Assembly (NCBI GenBank): GCA_013003075.1
Contig: JABDLJ010000023.1
Location: forward strand, 88,408-152,407
DNA length: 64,000 nucleotides
Direction: 5' to 3'
DNA from: Paracoccaceae bacterium
GTDB taxonomy: Bacteria; Pseudomonadota; Alphaproteobacteria; Rhodobacterales; Rhodobacteraceae
The position numbers and the translations under genes were made by a program. Positions 51,793 to 61,337 of the stretch are shown here, one piece after another; within the stretch, counting starts at the first letter, position 1; each line of letters starts with the position of its first letter. The notes beneath the pieces are model-generated. The model did not search any database. It worked only from the letters and a program-made list of their open reading frames with translations, and had not been told where the DNA came from.

Positions 51793-52644
51793 ATGGGGCA
51801 GAAAATCGATACGCGGTCCATCGGACTGGATGTGGGGCTGAGCTTCATCAGGTGGCTCACCGGCGCTGAAAACCTTCACTACGGGCTTTGGGACGGGCTT
51901 GAAGTCACGGCCTCGAACCTGCGTGCAGCGCAGGACGCCTATACCGAGAAGCTGTTCGGGCTGTTGCCAGAGGGGCCTTTGCGCATTCTCGATATCGGCG
52001 GCGGCGCCGGCGAGACGGCCAAGAAGCTGGTTGCGCTGGGCCACGAGGTCGAGATCGTCGTGCCCTCGGCCTACCTTGCCAGCCGCTGCCGGGCGCAGGC
52101 GCCGCAGGCCGTCGTTCACGAGATGATGTTTGAGGACCTGCAGGCGACCGAACGCTTTGACCTTTGCCTATTCTCGGAAAGCTTCCAATATATTCCGCTA
52201 TCCGAGGGCCTGCCGAAATGCCTTACTCTGCTGAGGCCGGGCGGCCACGTGATCCTGGCCGATTGTTTTCGCACGCCTGACTACAGAGGCCAGCCCAGCA
52301 GCACGGTCGGCGGCGGGCATTTCGTGGAGACATTCCGCGCAGCGCTGGCGGATCTGCCGTTTCAGACCGAGTTCGAGGAAGATATCACCCGGTCGGTCGC
52401 CGCCTCGGTCGATCTGGAGCAAGGGCTTTACAACGTCTTCGGCCTTGCCGCGATGCGGATCGACGATGAGATGGCGCTGAAACGCCCCAAGTCGCGCTGG
52501 GTCTTGCACCGGATCATCGCGGCCGCACTGTCCAAGCGTCGGCGCCAGCGGCTGGCCCAGCGCCTGTTCGAGCAAAGCCGGAACGCGGACGTGTTCTGCC
52601 GCTACAACATCTACCTGATGATGAAGCTGCGCGCGCCCGAATAG
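51793..52644 (+). CDS. Class I SAM-dependent methyltransferase
   Basis: A 283-residue methyltransferase. The glycine-rich SAM-binding motif is ILDIGGGAGETAKKLVALGH. Later acidic and hydrophobic motifs (FDLCLFSESFQYI, LLRPGGHVILADC) fit class I motifs post-I to III. Substrate is unknown, but the pattern SESFQYIPLSEGLPKCLTLL resembles small-molecule methyltransferases. ATG 51793 is used; a GTG at 51772 would add seven residues. It follows rppH by 45 bases. Confidence 0.82.
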   Translation: MGQKIDTRSIGLDVGLSFIRWLTGAENLHYGLWDGLEVTASNLRAAQDAYTEKLFGLLPEGPLRILDIGGGAGETAKKLVALGHEVEIVVPSAYLASRCRAQAPQAVVHEMMFEDLQATERFDLCLFSESFQYIPLSEGLPKCLTLLRPGGHVILADCFRTPDYRGQPSSTVGGGHFVETFRAALADLPFQTEFEEDITRSVAASVDLEQGLYNVFGLAAMRIDDEMALKRPKSRWVLHRIIAAALSKRRRQRLAQRLFEQSRNADVFCRYNIYLMMKLRAPE

Positions 52645-52706
52645 TCGGCGGTTCCGGGCCCCGTCCAGCGTGGTCTTTCTTGGGGGCCTTTTCGGACTCC
52701 CAATAA

Positions 52707-52721
52707 GAACAAAACGTGAAT
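52707..52721 (+). promoter_or_regulatory. Candidate LexA (SOS) box upstream of dnaE2
   Basis: GAACAAAACGTGAAT fits the alphaproteobacterial LexA pattern GAAC-N7-GAAC at seven of eight fixed positions (final T for C). It lies 16 bases before the ATG at 52737. It overlaps an alternative GTG start at 52716, which makes 52737 the more likely start. dnaE2 is a known SOS gene in this class. Confidence 0.6.
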
Positions 52722-52736
52722 ATACTCCTGAGTCCC

Positions 52737-55631
52737 ATGTTTGCCGAACTGAGCGTCACATCGAATTTCACCTTCCTGACCGGCGGGTCGCACCCCGAGG
52801 AATATGTCCAGCGGGCCGCGCTTCTGGGCATCCCCGCGATCGCGATCACCGATGACAATTCCGTGGCCGGGATCGTGCGCGCGCATACCGCCGCGCGCGA
52901 GGTGGCGCGGCAGGTGGACTTGCGGCGCAAGGCCGATGCCGATCCCATCGGCCCGCCCGTTCCGCCCGGCCTTGCGCCGCAGAGGGGGGTGGATCTTTAC
53001 TGCACGCCGCGGCTGATCCCGGGCGCGCGGATCATCCTGATATCGGGGTTTACAGTTACCGCCCTGCCCCGCGACCGCGCCGCCTGGGGCCGGCTATGCC
53101 GGTTGATCTCGGCCGGGCGGCTGCGCGCCGAGAAGGGCCATTGCGCACTGAAATTCGAGGATCTGCTGCGCTGGGGGGCAGGGTTGGAGCTTCTCATCCA
53201 TCCCGGCACCGAGGGCTGGCAAGACAGCGCAGAACGCCTGCTGCGCGCGTTTCCGGGCCAGTGCCACCTGCTTCTGACGCCGCGCTATGACGGGCAGGAC
53301 AAGCTGCGCTTTGGCCGCCTGGCCGGGGCTGCAGAACGGCTTGGTCTGGACTGCGTCGCCTCGGCCGCGCCGATCATGCATCACGGCGCGCGCCGCAAGC
53401 TGACGGACGTGCTGACGGCGGTCCGCAAAGGCGTGCGGGTTGACGCCCTGGGCCGCGCGGCGCTGGCCAACAGCGAGACGCGGCTGCGCTCTGAGCCTCA
53501 GATGCGGCGGCTTTTTGCGGGCTTTGAAGACGCTGTAGACCGGGCGGCGGAGATCGCCGCACGCTTGCAGTTTTCCCTCGATGAACTGCGCTATGAATAC
53601 CCATCCGAGGTGTCAGGGGGCGAAAGCCCCGCAGAGCGGTTGCGGCGGCTGTCCCATGCCGGGCTGAAATGGCGCTACCCCTCCGGGGCGCCCCAGAAGG
53701 TTCGCGGCATGCTGGAGCACGAGCTGACGCTGATCGGCAAGCTGCGTTACGAGCCCTACTTCCTGACGGTCCATGACGTGGTCGCCTTTGCCCGCTCGCG
53801 CGGGATTTTGTGCCAGGGACGCGGCTCGGCTGCCAATTCGGTGGTGTGCTATTGCCTGGGCGTGACCTCGGTCAGCCCCGAGATCGGCACGATGGTGTTC
53901 GAGCGCTTCGTCTCGGAGGCCCGCAACGAGCCCCCCGATATCGACGTCGACTTCGAGCATGAGCGGCGCGAAGAAGTGATCCAGCATATCTATCAGCGCT
54001 ATGGCCGCGAACGGGCCGGGCTTTGCGCGACGGTGATCCATTATCGCGGCAAGCGGGCGATCCGCGAGGTCGGCCGCGCCATGGGGCTGACCGAGGACAC
54101 GATCGGCGCGATCTCGTCGCAGCTTTGGGGGTTCTTCTCGACCTCCGGGCTGGAAGATCAGCGGCTGCGCGAGATCGGCCTTGACCCCTCTGACAAGCGG
54201 CTCGCCCAGACGATGGAGCTGATCTACGAAGTGCAGGGCTTTCCCCGACACCTGTCGCAACACGTGGGTGGTTTCATCATGACCGAGGGCCGGCTGGACG
54301 AGTTGGTGCCGATCGAAAACGCCACGATGGAGGACCGCACGGTCACCCCCTGGGACAAGGATGATATCGATGCGCTGGGGATCCTGAAGGTGGATGTCCT
54401 GGCGCTGGGGATGCTGACCTGCATCCGCAAGGCCTTCGATCTGATCGGCCAGCATCATCAGATCGACTATTCGCTGGCGACGCTGCCGCCCGAGGATCCG
54501 GCGGTCTACGACATGCTGTGCGAGGCAGATAGCCTGGGTGTCTTTCAGGTGGAAAGCCGGGCGCAGATGAATTTTCTGCCGCGGATGAGGCCGCGCACCT
54601 TCTACGATCTGGTAATCGAGGTGGCGATCATCCGTCCCGGGCCCATTCAGGGCGATATGGTTCACCCCTACCTGCGCCGCCGCAATGGCGAGGAAGAGGT
54701 GCAGTTTCCCTCGGACGCGCTGGGCGCAGTACTGGGCAAGACGCTGGGAGTGCCGCTTTTTCAGGAGCAGGCGATGCAGATTGCGATCATCGGCGCGGGG
54801 TTCGAACCTCAAGAAGCCGACCGGCTGCGCCGCTCGCTGGCGACCTTCAAGAAACACGGCAACGTGTCGGAATTTCGCGGCCGTTTCATGAAGGGGATGC
54901 GCGAGAACGGCTATGACAAGGATTTCGCCGCACGGTGCTTTTCGCAAATCGAGGGGTTCGGCTCATACGGGTTTCCCGAAAGCCATGCGGCCAGTTTCGC
55001 CCTGCTGGTCTACGCCTCGGCCTGGCTGAAAAAGCATCATCCCGGGATCTTCGCCTGCGCCCTGCTGAACGCGCAGCCGATGGGGTTTTATGCCCCGGCG
55101 CAGATCGTGCGCGATGCCCGCGCACACGGGGTCGTGGTTCTGCCGGTCTGTATCAACCGGTCCTATTGGGACAACGCGATGGAGCCCGACGGCGAAGGGG
55201 GTCTGGCGCTGCGGTTGGGATTTCGGCAAATAAAGTCGATGCGCGAGGAAGAAGCCACCTGGATCACCGCGGCGCGAGGCAACGGGTACCAGAGCGTCGA
55301 GGATGTCTGGCGCCGCGCCGGCGTCGATCCCCGCAGCTTGCGCATTTTGAGCGAGGCGGATGTTTTTGCCGCCCTGGGGCTTCCCAGGCGTGAGGCGCTT
55401 TGGGCCGCCAAGGCCCTCTCGGCGGCAAAGCCGCTGCCGCTGTTTGCCGGAGATCTGGATGGCGAGGCGATCGTGGAGCCTGCGGTTCATCTGAGGGCAA
55501 TGACACAAGGCGAAGAGGTGGTGGAGGATTACGTCTCGATGCGCCTGACCCTGCGCAAGCATCCCATGGCCTTTTTGCGTGACCGGCTCACACCCGGCAT
55601 GATCACCGCGCCTGCAGCGCTGCAGGACTGA
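52737..55631 (+). CDS. dnaE2: Error-prone DNA polymerase DnaE2, C-terminally short
   Basis: A 964-residue C-family polymerase: PHP domain (SNFTFLTGGSHPEEYVQRA onward), palm region with RGSAANSVVCYCLGVT and PPDIDVDFEHERREEV (catalytic Asp pair), and LGILKVDVLALGMLT and the thumb/fingers region. In SOS mutagenesis it works with ImuA/ImuB, neither of which is in the window. Typical DnaE2 proteins continue for about 100-130 residues with an OB-fold after HPMAFLRDRLTP; here the frame ends 12 residues later at AALQD. It is thus C-terminally shortened at a hairpin and repeat pair. Start chosen at 52737 rather than GTG 52716. Confidence 0.88.
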   Translation: MFAELSVTSNFTFLTGGSHPEEYVQRAALLGIPAIAITDDNSVAGIVRAHTAAREVARQVDLRRKADADPIGPPVPPGLAPQRGVDLYCTPRLIPGARIILISGFTVTALPRDRAAWGRLCRLISAGRLRAEKGHCALKFEDLLRWGAGLELLIHPGTEGWQDSAERLLRAFPGQCHLLLTPRYDGQDKLRFGRLAGAAERLGLDCVASAAPIMHHGARRKLTDVLTAVRKGVRVDALGRAALANSETRLRSEPQMRRLFAGFEDAVDRAAEIAARLQFSLDELRYEYPSEVSGGESPAERLRRLSHAGLKWRYPSGAPQKVRGMLEHELTLIGKLRYEPYFLTVHDVVAFARSRGILCQGRGSAANSVVCYCLGVTSVSPEIGTMVFERFVSEARNEPPDIDVDFEHERREEVIQHIYQRYGRERAGLCATVIHYRGKRAIREVGRAMGLTEDTIGAISSQLWGFFSTSGLEDQRLREIGLDPSDKRLAQTMELIYEVQGFPRHLSQHVGGFIMTEGRLDELVPIENATMEDRTVTPWDKDDIDALGILKVDVLALGMLTCIRKAFDLIGQHHQIDYSLATLPPEDPAVYDMLCEADSLGVFQVESRAQMNFLPRMRPRTFYDLVIEVAIIRPGPIQGDMVHPYLRRRNGEEEVQFPSDALGAVLGKTLGVPLFQEQAMQIAIIGAGFEPQEADRLRRSLATFKKHGNVSEFRGRFMKGMRENGYDKDFAARCFSQIEGFGSYGFPESHAASFALLVYASAWLKKHHPGIFACALLNAQPMGFYAPAQIVRDARAHGVVVLPVCINRSYWDNAMEPDGEGGLALRLGFRQIKSMREEEATWITAARGNGYQSVEDVWRRAGVDPRSLRILSEADVFAALGLPRREALWAAKALSAAKPLPLFAGDLDGEAIVEPAVHLRAMTQGEEVVEDYVSMRLTLRKHPMAFLRDRLTPGMITAPAALQD

Positions 55632-55646
55632 CCGGCCTACGGCCGG
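55632..55646 (+). terminator. Hairpin immediately after the dnaE2 stop
   Basis: CCGGCC (55632-55637) and GGCCGG (55641-55646) form a perfect 6-bp stem around TAC, followed by ACTTT. It could act as a weak terminator or simply belong to the repeat-rich stretch. Confidence 0.4.
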
Positions 55647-55653
55647 ACTTTCA

Positions 55654-55686
55654 TGCCTCCGGCGGAGGTATTTGGAGCCAGATGAA
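55654..55686 (+). repeat. 33-base inverted-repeat copy 1 (dnaE2-mltB spacer)
   Basis: This 33-base sequence, beginning TGCCTCCGGCGGAGG, is exactly the reverse complement of 55816-55848. Within each copy CCTCCGGCGGAGG is itself palindromic. Related GC-rich/TATTTGG-type intergenic repeats occur widely in Roseobacter-type genomes as I remember it. No open reading frame lies between the two copies. Confidence 0.8.
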
Positions 55687-55815
55687 TTAGGAGACCATTA
55701 ACCGAGAAATGCGAAACCCGATCTGCGGTACAGGCGGAGGCGCCGATGACCGCGCCAGGTGAAACGCCTCGTCTGAAGATCAGGCGGGGCGTGGAGCCTT
55801 TCTGGAAGGGCTCTT

Positions 55816-55848
55816 TTCATCTGGCTCCAAATACCTCCGCCGGAGGCA
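55816..55848 (-). repeat. 33-base inverted-repeat copy 2 (dnaE2-mltB spacer)
   Basis: It begins TTCATCTGGCTCCAAATACC and matches copy 1 base for base on the other strand, 129 bases apart. Just beyond it, GCCCGCC-AAG-GGCGGGC (55850-55866) forms another hairpin that ends near the stop of the lytic transglycosylase gene and could terminate its transcription. Confidence 0.8.
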
Positions 55849-55875
55849 GGCCCGCCAAGGGCGGGCATCCCGGCC

Positions 55876-57135
55876 CTAGCGCAAGCGGCGCAGGATCTCG
55901 TAGCTGGCATAGCCATCCGGGATCATCCCGACAGATTTCTGATAGGCACGGATCGCGGCGATCGTGTTCGGCCCGATGATCCCGTCGACACCGTCGGCAT
56001 TGAACCCTGCGCGGGTCAGCCGCCGTTGCATTTCCTGCTTTTCGGAAAACCGTAGCGGCCTGTCACCCACAGGCCAGGAAGCTTTCAGCGGCCCGCCACC
56101 GGCAATCCGATCGCTCAGGTGGCCAACGCCGATCACGTAGGCGTCGGCGGTGTTATAACGCTCGATCACGTGGAAATTGTCAAAGATCATGAACGCCGCG
56201 CCCTGCGCGCCGGCCGGAAGCAGGATTGATGCGCGCCCGAAATCCCCGACCGCGCCGCCCTCGGCATCCCGTACGCCCAGCCTTGCCCATTGGCTGGCCG
56301 GTTTCTTGATGCGCTCGCCGGTCAGCCCATAGTCAAAGCCGCGCGGCAGGGTGACCTCGACGCCCCAGGGCTGTCCTTTCCTCCAGCCGAACCGCGCGAG
56401 ATACGCCGCAGTCGAGGCCAGCGCGTCGGTTGGATCGTCCGACCAGATATCGCGCCGGCCATCGCCGCGAAAATCCTGCGCGTAGGCCAGATAGGAGGTC
56501 GGAATGAACTGAGTGTGCCCCATCGCACCCGCCCAGGAGCCGGTCATGCGATCCGGTGGCACGTCACCAGCCTGCACGATTTTCAGCGCCGCGAGAAGCT
56601 GCTCTTCGAAGAACTTGCCGCGTCGCCCGTCAAAGGCCAGCGTCGCCAGCGCCTCGATCACGGGTGTGTCGCCGCGAAAACTGCCATAGGCGCTTTCGAG
56701 CCCCCAGACGGCCACGACGAGCTCTGCCTCGACGCCGTACCGCGCCTCTATTTCTGCAAGAAGCTTGCGATGCTCTTTCAGCGCCGCGCGTCCGTTGCGC
56801 ACCCGGGTGACCGAGACCGCGCTGTCAAGATATTCCCAGATCTGCTTGGTGAATTCCGACTGGTTGCGATCTCGTTCGATCACGTTGGTGTTGTAGCGGA
56901 TGCCCCCGAAGGACGCATCGAACACCGCCGGCGCGATGCCTTGCCGCAGGGCCCGGCCGCGAAAGCCGGATATCCAGCGCTCAAATCCCTTGTTTGACAC
57001 CGAAGCCGGCGTGGCCATGCCTAACCCCGCCTCGATCCGCAATTGCGGACGCGGCGAGCGATCGGGCGCAAATCCCTGCCCGACGACCGGAAGGCAAATC
57101 GCCAGAACCCCCAGTGCGGCCGCTGCGCGTTGCAT
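55876..57135 (-). CDS. Lytic murein transglycosylase (MltB family) with peptidoglycan-binding domain
   Basis: A 419-residue periplasmic enzyme that cleaves peptidoglycan between MurNAc and GlcNAc. Signal: MQRAAAALGVLAICLPVV. The transglycosylase domain has the catalytic Glu in VAVWGLESAYGSF and the block MTGSWAGAMGHTQFIPTSY; the C-terminal 60 residues form a PG-binding-1 domain (RLTRAGFNADGVDGIIGPNT). ATG 57135 gives the signal peptide; an upstream in-frame start has no similarity. A terminator-like hairpin lies at its 3' end. Confidence 0.93.
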   Translation of the reverse strand: MQRAAAALGVLAICLPVVGQGFAPDRSPRPQLRIEAGLGMATPASVSNKGFERWISGFRGRALRQGIAPAVFDASFGGIRYNTNVIERDRNQSEFTKQIWEYLDSAVSVTRVRNGRAALKEHRKLLAEIEARYGVEAELVVAVWGLESAYGSFRGDTPVIEALATLAFDGRRGKFFEEQLLAALKIVQAGDVPPDRMTGSWAGAMGHTQFIPTSYLAYAQDFRGDGRRDIWSDDPTDALASTAAYLARFGWRKGQPWGVEVTLPRGFDYGLTGERIKKPASQWARLGVRDAEGGAVGDFGRASILLPAGAQGAAFMIFDNFHVIERYNTADAYVIGVGHLSDRIAGGGPLKASWPVGDRPLRFSEKQEMQRRLTRAGFNADGVDGIIGPNTIAAIRAYQKSVGMIPDGYASYEILRRLR

Positions 57136-57230
57136 GAGATCACCTGTGTCATAATTCGACTGCTCTTGGGTGAGATTAGCGCAAAACGAGCCTGGCACAA
57201 ACCCGCAAGCGTACGGCAGGCGGGCCTTTG

Positions 57231-59501
57231 CTAGCGGCGGCGTTTTACAGTGCGCCGGGCGGGCTTGCCCTTTTTCTTGCCACCCTTTCCTGCACCGGGC
57301 CGCCGTCCGCCGGCGGACTTTCGCGATGCGCGGGCTTTTGGGCCGCCGGCGGGCAGAATGCTGTCTTCCAGCTCCAGCAGTTCCAGCATCAGACCGCCGG
57401 TGACGGGGATCGCTTCGGTCAGGCGCACGGTCACGCGCTGGCCGATGGAAATCACCGTGCCGGTATCGGCGCCCATCAGGGTTTGTGCTTCGCGATCGAA
57501 ATGGAAGAACTCGCGTCCGATGGAGCGAATTGGCACCAAACCATCGGCGCCGGTTTCATCGAGCTTCACGAAGGCGCCGAAGCGCGCAATGCCGGAGATC
57601 TGGCCGGTCAGTTCGGTTCCGACCCGCTCGGACAGGTATGCGGCCAGGTAACGGTCCGTCGTGTCGCGTTCTGCCGCGATCGAGCGACGTTCGGTGTCCG
57701 AGATGTGTTGCGCGGTCTCGGCCAGCGCCTCGATGTCCTGCGCACCCAAGCCATCGTCGCCCCAGACATGGGCCGCGATCAGGGCGCGGTGCACAACCAG
57801 ATCGGAGTAGCGCCGGATCGGCGATGTGAAATGCGCGTACGCCTTCAGTGCCAACCCGAAATGGCCGAGGTTGACCGGATCATAATAGGCCTGGGTCATC
57901 GACCGCAGGGTTGCCATGTTGATCAGCTCGTCATGGTCGGTATTCTCGGCCGCCGCAAGCAGCGCGTTGAGGTGGCGGGTCTGCAGCACCTGTCCCTTGG
58001 CCAGCGTCAGGCCGGCGCTGCCGGCGATTTCGCGCAAGGCGTTCAGCTTTTCCGGCGAGGGCTCTTCATGCACGCGGTACAGCAGCGGCTGTCGCTTGGA
58101 ATGCAGCACCTCGGCCGCCGCGACATTCGCCAGGATCATGAATTCCTCGATCATGCGGTGCGCGTCCAGCCGGTCGCGAAAGTTGATCGAGGTGACCCGT
58201 CCGTCTTCGGAAAGCTCGATCCGTCGCTCGGGCAGATCGAGATCGAGCGGTTGACGCGCCGCGCGCGCCTGCACCAAGGCCTTGTAGGCGGCAAAAAGCG
58301 GGTTGATCACCGGCTTCAGCAAAGGCGCGCAGGCCTCGTTGGCATCGCCATCCTGCGCCGCCTGCACCTCGACGTAGTTGAGGCTCGCACGTGAGCGCAT
58401 CAGGCCGCGCACGAAACGCTGGCCCAGCTTTTGTCCGCTGGCAGAAATCTGCAGACGCACCGCGATACAGGCGCGCTCGACCCCTTCGTGCAACGAGCAA
58501 AGATCGCCCGAAAGCCGGTCGGGCAACATCGGCACAACGCGGTCGGGGAAATAGGTGGAATTGCCTCGGGACCGCGCGGCGCGGTCAAGCGCGCTGCCGG
58601 GCGTGACGTAATGCGCGACATCGGCGATGGCGACCCAAATGATATGGCCGCCGGGGTTGGCCGGATCGTCGTCGGCCTCGGCCCAGCAGGCATCGTCGTG
58701 ATCGCGAGCATCCGAAGGATCGATGGTGATCAGCGCAAGCTCCCGAAGGTCCGTCCGTTCCGCCAGATCCGCCGGAACCATCGCGTCGGCTTCGCCAATC
58801 GCATCGTCGGAAAACGCATCTGGGATACCGTGTTGGTGGATCGCAATCAGCGAGACCGCCTTGGGCGCCGACGGATCGCCAAGCCGCGACAGGATCCGGG
58901 CCCGCGGCAGACCCAGCCGGTCCTTTGGGCCGGACTGCTCGGCTTCGACCAGCTCGCCATCTTGCGCCGAGAGGTCAGCGTCTGTCGCTACCCGCCATTG
59001 CCGGTCGGCGCCTTTGTCGATGGGCACGATGCGGCCGCCTTCGGATGTCTTGCGAAACACACCGAGAATGCGCAGCGGGTTACTGCCGATCCGCCGGATC
59101 AGGCGCCCCTCATAGCCGTAGCCATCGCCATCTACAGACGTTAGGCGCGCAAGGATCCGGTCGCCCTGCCCTAGCGCTGGATCGGAGGCGCGCAGGATCA
59201 TCGCGATTACAGGCTCGGGGCCCTCGCCCCGCCATTCCAGCGGACGCGCGAAAAGATCGCCGTCAGCCGAGGGCGGCTTTATCTCGACGACCGAAACCGG
59301 TGGCAAACGATCGGGATCACGATAGGTTTTGCGGCGCTTTTCCAAGTGGCCCTCGGCCTCGAGCGCCTTCAGGACGCGCTTCAGCTCGATCCGGTCAGAG
59401 CCTTTGATGCCGAACGCCTTGGCGATATCGCGCTTGGAGCTTTTGCCGGGATTGTCGGAAATCCAGGCCAGGATTTCGTCTTGAGAGGGAATGCGCACCA
59501 T
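57231..59501 (-). CDS. rnr: Ribonuclease R
   Basis: A 756-residue 3'-5' exoribonuclease that degrades structured RNA. An N-terminal winged helix (SKRDIAKAFGIKGSDRIELKR split over residues 20-40) precedes cold-shock-like domains, the RNB domain with TIDPSDARDHDDACWAEAD (metal-binding Asp cluster), and VHEEPSPEKLNALREIA, and an S1 domain (RFGAFVKLDETGADGLVPI). The tail (from residue 722) is Lys/Arg/Gly-rich, as in other RNase R proteins. It is a full-length enzyme transcribed toward mltB. Confidence 0.96.
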   Translation of the reverse strand: MVRIPSQDEILAWISDNPGKSSKRDIAKAFGIKGSDRIELKRVLKALEAEGHLEKRRKTYRDPDRLPPVSVVEIKPPSADGDLFARPLEWRGEGPEPVIAMILRASDPALGQGDRILARLTSVDGDGYGYEGRLIRRIGSNPLRILGVFRKTSEGGRIVPIDKGADRQWRVATDADLSAQDGELVEAEQSGPKDRLGLPRARILSRLGDPSAPKAVSLIAIHQHGIPDAFSDDAIGEADAMVPADLAERTDLRELALITIDPSDARDHDDACWAEADDDPANPGGHIIWVAIADVAHYVTPGSALDRAARSRGNSTYFPDRVVPMLPDRLSGDLCSLHEGVERACIAVRLQISASGQKLGQRFVRGLMRSRASLNYVEVQAAQDGDANEACAPLLKPVINPLFAAYKALVQARAARQPLDLDLPERRIELSEDGRVTSINFRDRLDAHRMIEEFMILANVAAAEVLHSKRQPLLYRVHEEPSPEKLNALREIAGSAGLTLAKGQVLQTRHLNALLAAAENTDHDELINMATLRSMTQAYYDPVNLGHFGLALKAYAHFTSPIRRYSDLVVHRALIAAHVWGDDGLGAQDIEALAETAQHISDTERRSIAAERDTTDRYLAAYLSERVGTELTGQISGIARFGAFVKLDETGADGLVPIRSIGREFFHFDREAQTLMGADTGTVISIGQRVTVRLTEAIPVTGGLMLELLELEDSILPAGGPKARASRKSAGGRRPGAGKGGKKKGKPARRTVKRRR

Positions 59502-59604
59502 ACCGACTGGCTAGCACGCCGGCCGCGCGGCGTCATGCCCCGTCGTCAGGTGCGCGCCCAGAAAATGGCGCGTCTGCGGCGGCTTTACTGGCGGTATGCG
59601 CGTG

Positions 59605-60759
59605 TCAGGCAAAGTAGTCGTGCAGGATGCGGCCATAGATCGACTTGAGCTGCCGGATATGCGCGACTTCCACCCGCTCGTCGACCTGGTGCATGGTCCG
59701 CCCGACAAGGCCGAATTCGACGACGGGGCAGTGATCCTTGACGAACCGCGCATCCGATGTGCCGCCGGATGTCGAATAGGCCGGGCGCTGGCCGGTCTCT
59801 GCCTCGACCGCGCTCGCGACGAGATCCGAAAGCGGCCCCGGCGGCGTCAGAAAGCTTTCGCCGGAGACCTGAAAGCGCGTGTTAAAGGCGATCTCTGTCT
59901 CTGCCGCAACAGCGTCGGCTTCCCCGCGCACCCAGTCGCTGAGGCTGGCTGAGCTGTGCGTGTCGTTGAACCGGATATTGACCGTTGCCCGGATTTGCGA
60001 CGGGATGACGTTATTGGCCGGATTGCCGGTGTCGATCGTGGTCACCGCAAGGGTGGATGCATCGAAATGCGTAGTCCCGGCATCCAGCTCTTTTGAGGCA
60101 AGACGGTCCATGAGCCGGGCCATGGCAGGAACCGGATTGCGCGCCCGGTGGGGATAGGCCGCATGGCCTTGCACGCCCGTCGCGGTCACGTATGCCGTCA
60201 TCGATCCGCGGCGACCGATCTTCATCATCTCGCCCATAGAATTCGGGCAGGTCGGCTCACCCACCAGGCAAACGCTCATCGCTTCGCCCTCCTGTGCCAT
60301 CCAGTCCAGAAGCGCTGTGGTGCCGTGCTGCGCATCGCCCTCTTCGTCTCCGGTGATCGCAAGCACGATCGCGCCGTCGGGCGGGTGCTGACCGACCATG
60401 TCGATAGCGGCGGCGACGAATGCGGCGACGCCCGATTTCATATCCGCCGCACCGCGCCCCCAGATCTGGCCTTCGTCGATATCGGCATCGAAGGGCCCGT
60501 GCGTCCAGTCCGCCAGATCGCCCACCGGCACGACATCGGTGTGCCCGTTGAAGCCGAAGCTTCTGGCATGTCCCTTGTCTCCCCAGCGGGCAAAGAGGTT
60601 TCCTATCCCTCCGCGGTCGACGCGGGTGCAGGCAAAGCCGGCTCGCGACAAGGCAGCCGAAACAACGCCCAGCGCGCCTTCGTCCTTGGGCGTCACAGAA
60701 GCGCACCGGATCAGATCGGCGGTCAGCGCGACGGGGTCGATGGGGCCATGCGGTTTCAT
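59605..60759 (-). CDS. dapE: Succinyl-diaminopimelate desuccinylase
   Basis: A 384-residue M20 metallopeptidase of lysine/diaminopimelate biosynthesis. It removes succinate from N-succinyl-LL-diaminopimelate. Metal motifs: [38 protein letters not shown] and [21 protein letters not shown] 60759 gives the typical start; an upstream TTG would add 12 residues. It lies on the same strand as the following small gene and dapD. Confidence 0.96.
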   Translation of the reverse strand: MKPHGPIDPVALTADLIRCASVTPKDEGALGVVSAALSRAGFACTRVDRGGIGNLFARWGDKGHARSFGFNGHTDVVPVGDLADWTHGPFDADIDEGQIWGRGAADMKSGVAAFVAAAIDMVGQHPPDGAIVLAITGDEEGDAQHGTTALLDWMAQEGEAMSVCLVGEPTCPNSMGEMMKIGRRGSMTAYVTATGVQGHAAYPHRARNPVPAMARLMDRLASKELDAGTTHFDASTLAVTTIDTGNPANNVIPSQIRATVNIRFNDTHSSASLSDWVRGEADAVAAETEIAFNTRFQVSGESFLTPPGPLSDLVASAVEAETGQRPAYSTSGGTSDARFVKDHCPVVEFGLVGRTMHQVDERVEVAHIRQLKSIYGRILHDYFA

Positions 60760-60812
60760 GAGGACAGCGATAGCGTGACCGCTTTCCGGCTGCAATGCGC
60801 GGGCATGCCTGT

Positions 60813-61148
60813 CTAGCCCGTGCTGTCTTCAAAGAAGGGCGTCATCTGCGTCACGATCACCGCGTTCTCGTTGAGCGCCCGGCCCATCAGGGCGCGCTCT
60901 TCTGAGGGGATCGTCTCGCCATCCGCGAGCCGGTCATCAAGCGCGCCGTACCCCGTGACATCGAGCGGTGCGAGCCCGGCTTGCTTCAGCACGGCTACGG
61001 TCTCGCGCACCGCTTCGGCTTCGTCGACGCCGCTTGCATAGCAGACCAGCCCGGCGCCGGTGGCCTTGGGCGGAAGATCATCGCCCTCTTTGCGGCCAAC
61101 TTCGACCACGAGCGTGTAGACGTGGTGGGGTTTGTCAGATTTCGCCAT
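60813..61148 (-). CDS. Conserved-looking small protein of unknown function
   Basis: A 111-residue acidic protein starting [20 protein letters not shown]. It has an alternating beta/alpha pattern ([20 protein letters not shown]) but no motif that I can name. It lies between dapE and dapD on the same strand, so it may belong to the same transcription unit. An upstream extension (to 61226) reads as low-complexity Gly/Ser and is unlikely to be translated. Confidence 0.65.
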   Translation of the reverse strand: MAKSDKPHHVYTLVVEVGRKEGDDLPPKATGAGLVCYASGVDEAEAVRETVAVLKQAGLAPLDVTGYGALDDRLADGETIPSEERALMGRALNENAVIVTQMTPFFEDSTG

Positions 61149-61337
61149 GCCGCCGAGGTGCGACGGCTGGCCTGCAAAGTCAAGCAGACCATCGCCTTGA
61201 CTGCCCCGGGAAGCGCCCTGACCCACCGCCCCGGAGATCCGTGCCGCGCGTGTTCATTACCCGGCGGCAATCATGCCGCTAGCTTACCGACTGGTGCGGC
61301 AAGGCAATAAGGAAGCCGACCGAGCGGCGGACAAGAT

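Noticed and set aside
53613..54947. Minus-strand open frame inside dnaE2
   Set aside because: Shadow of the polymerase; no start signal and no motif.
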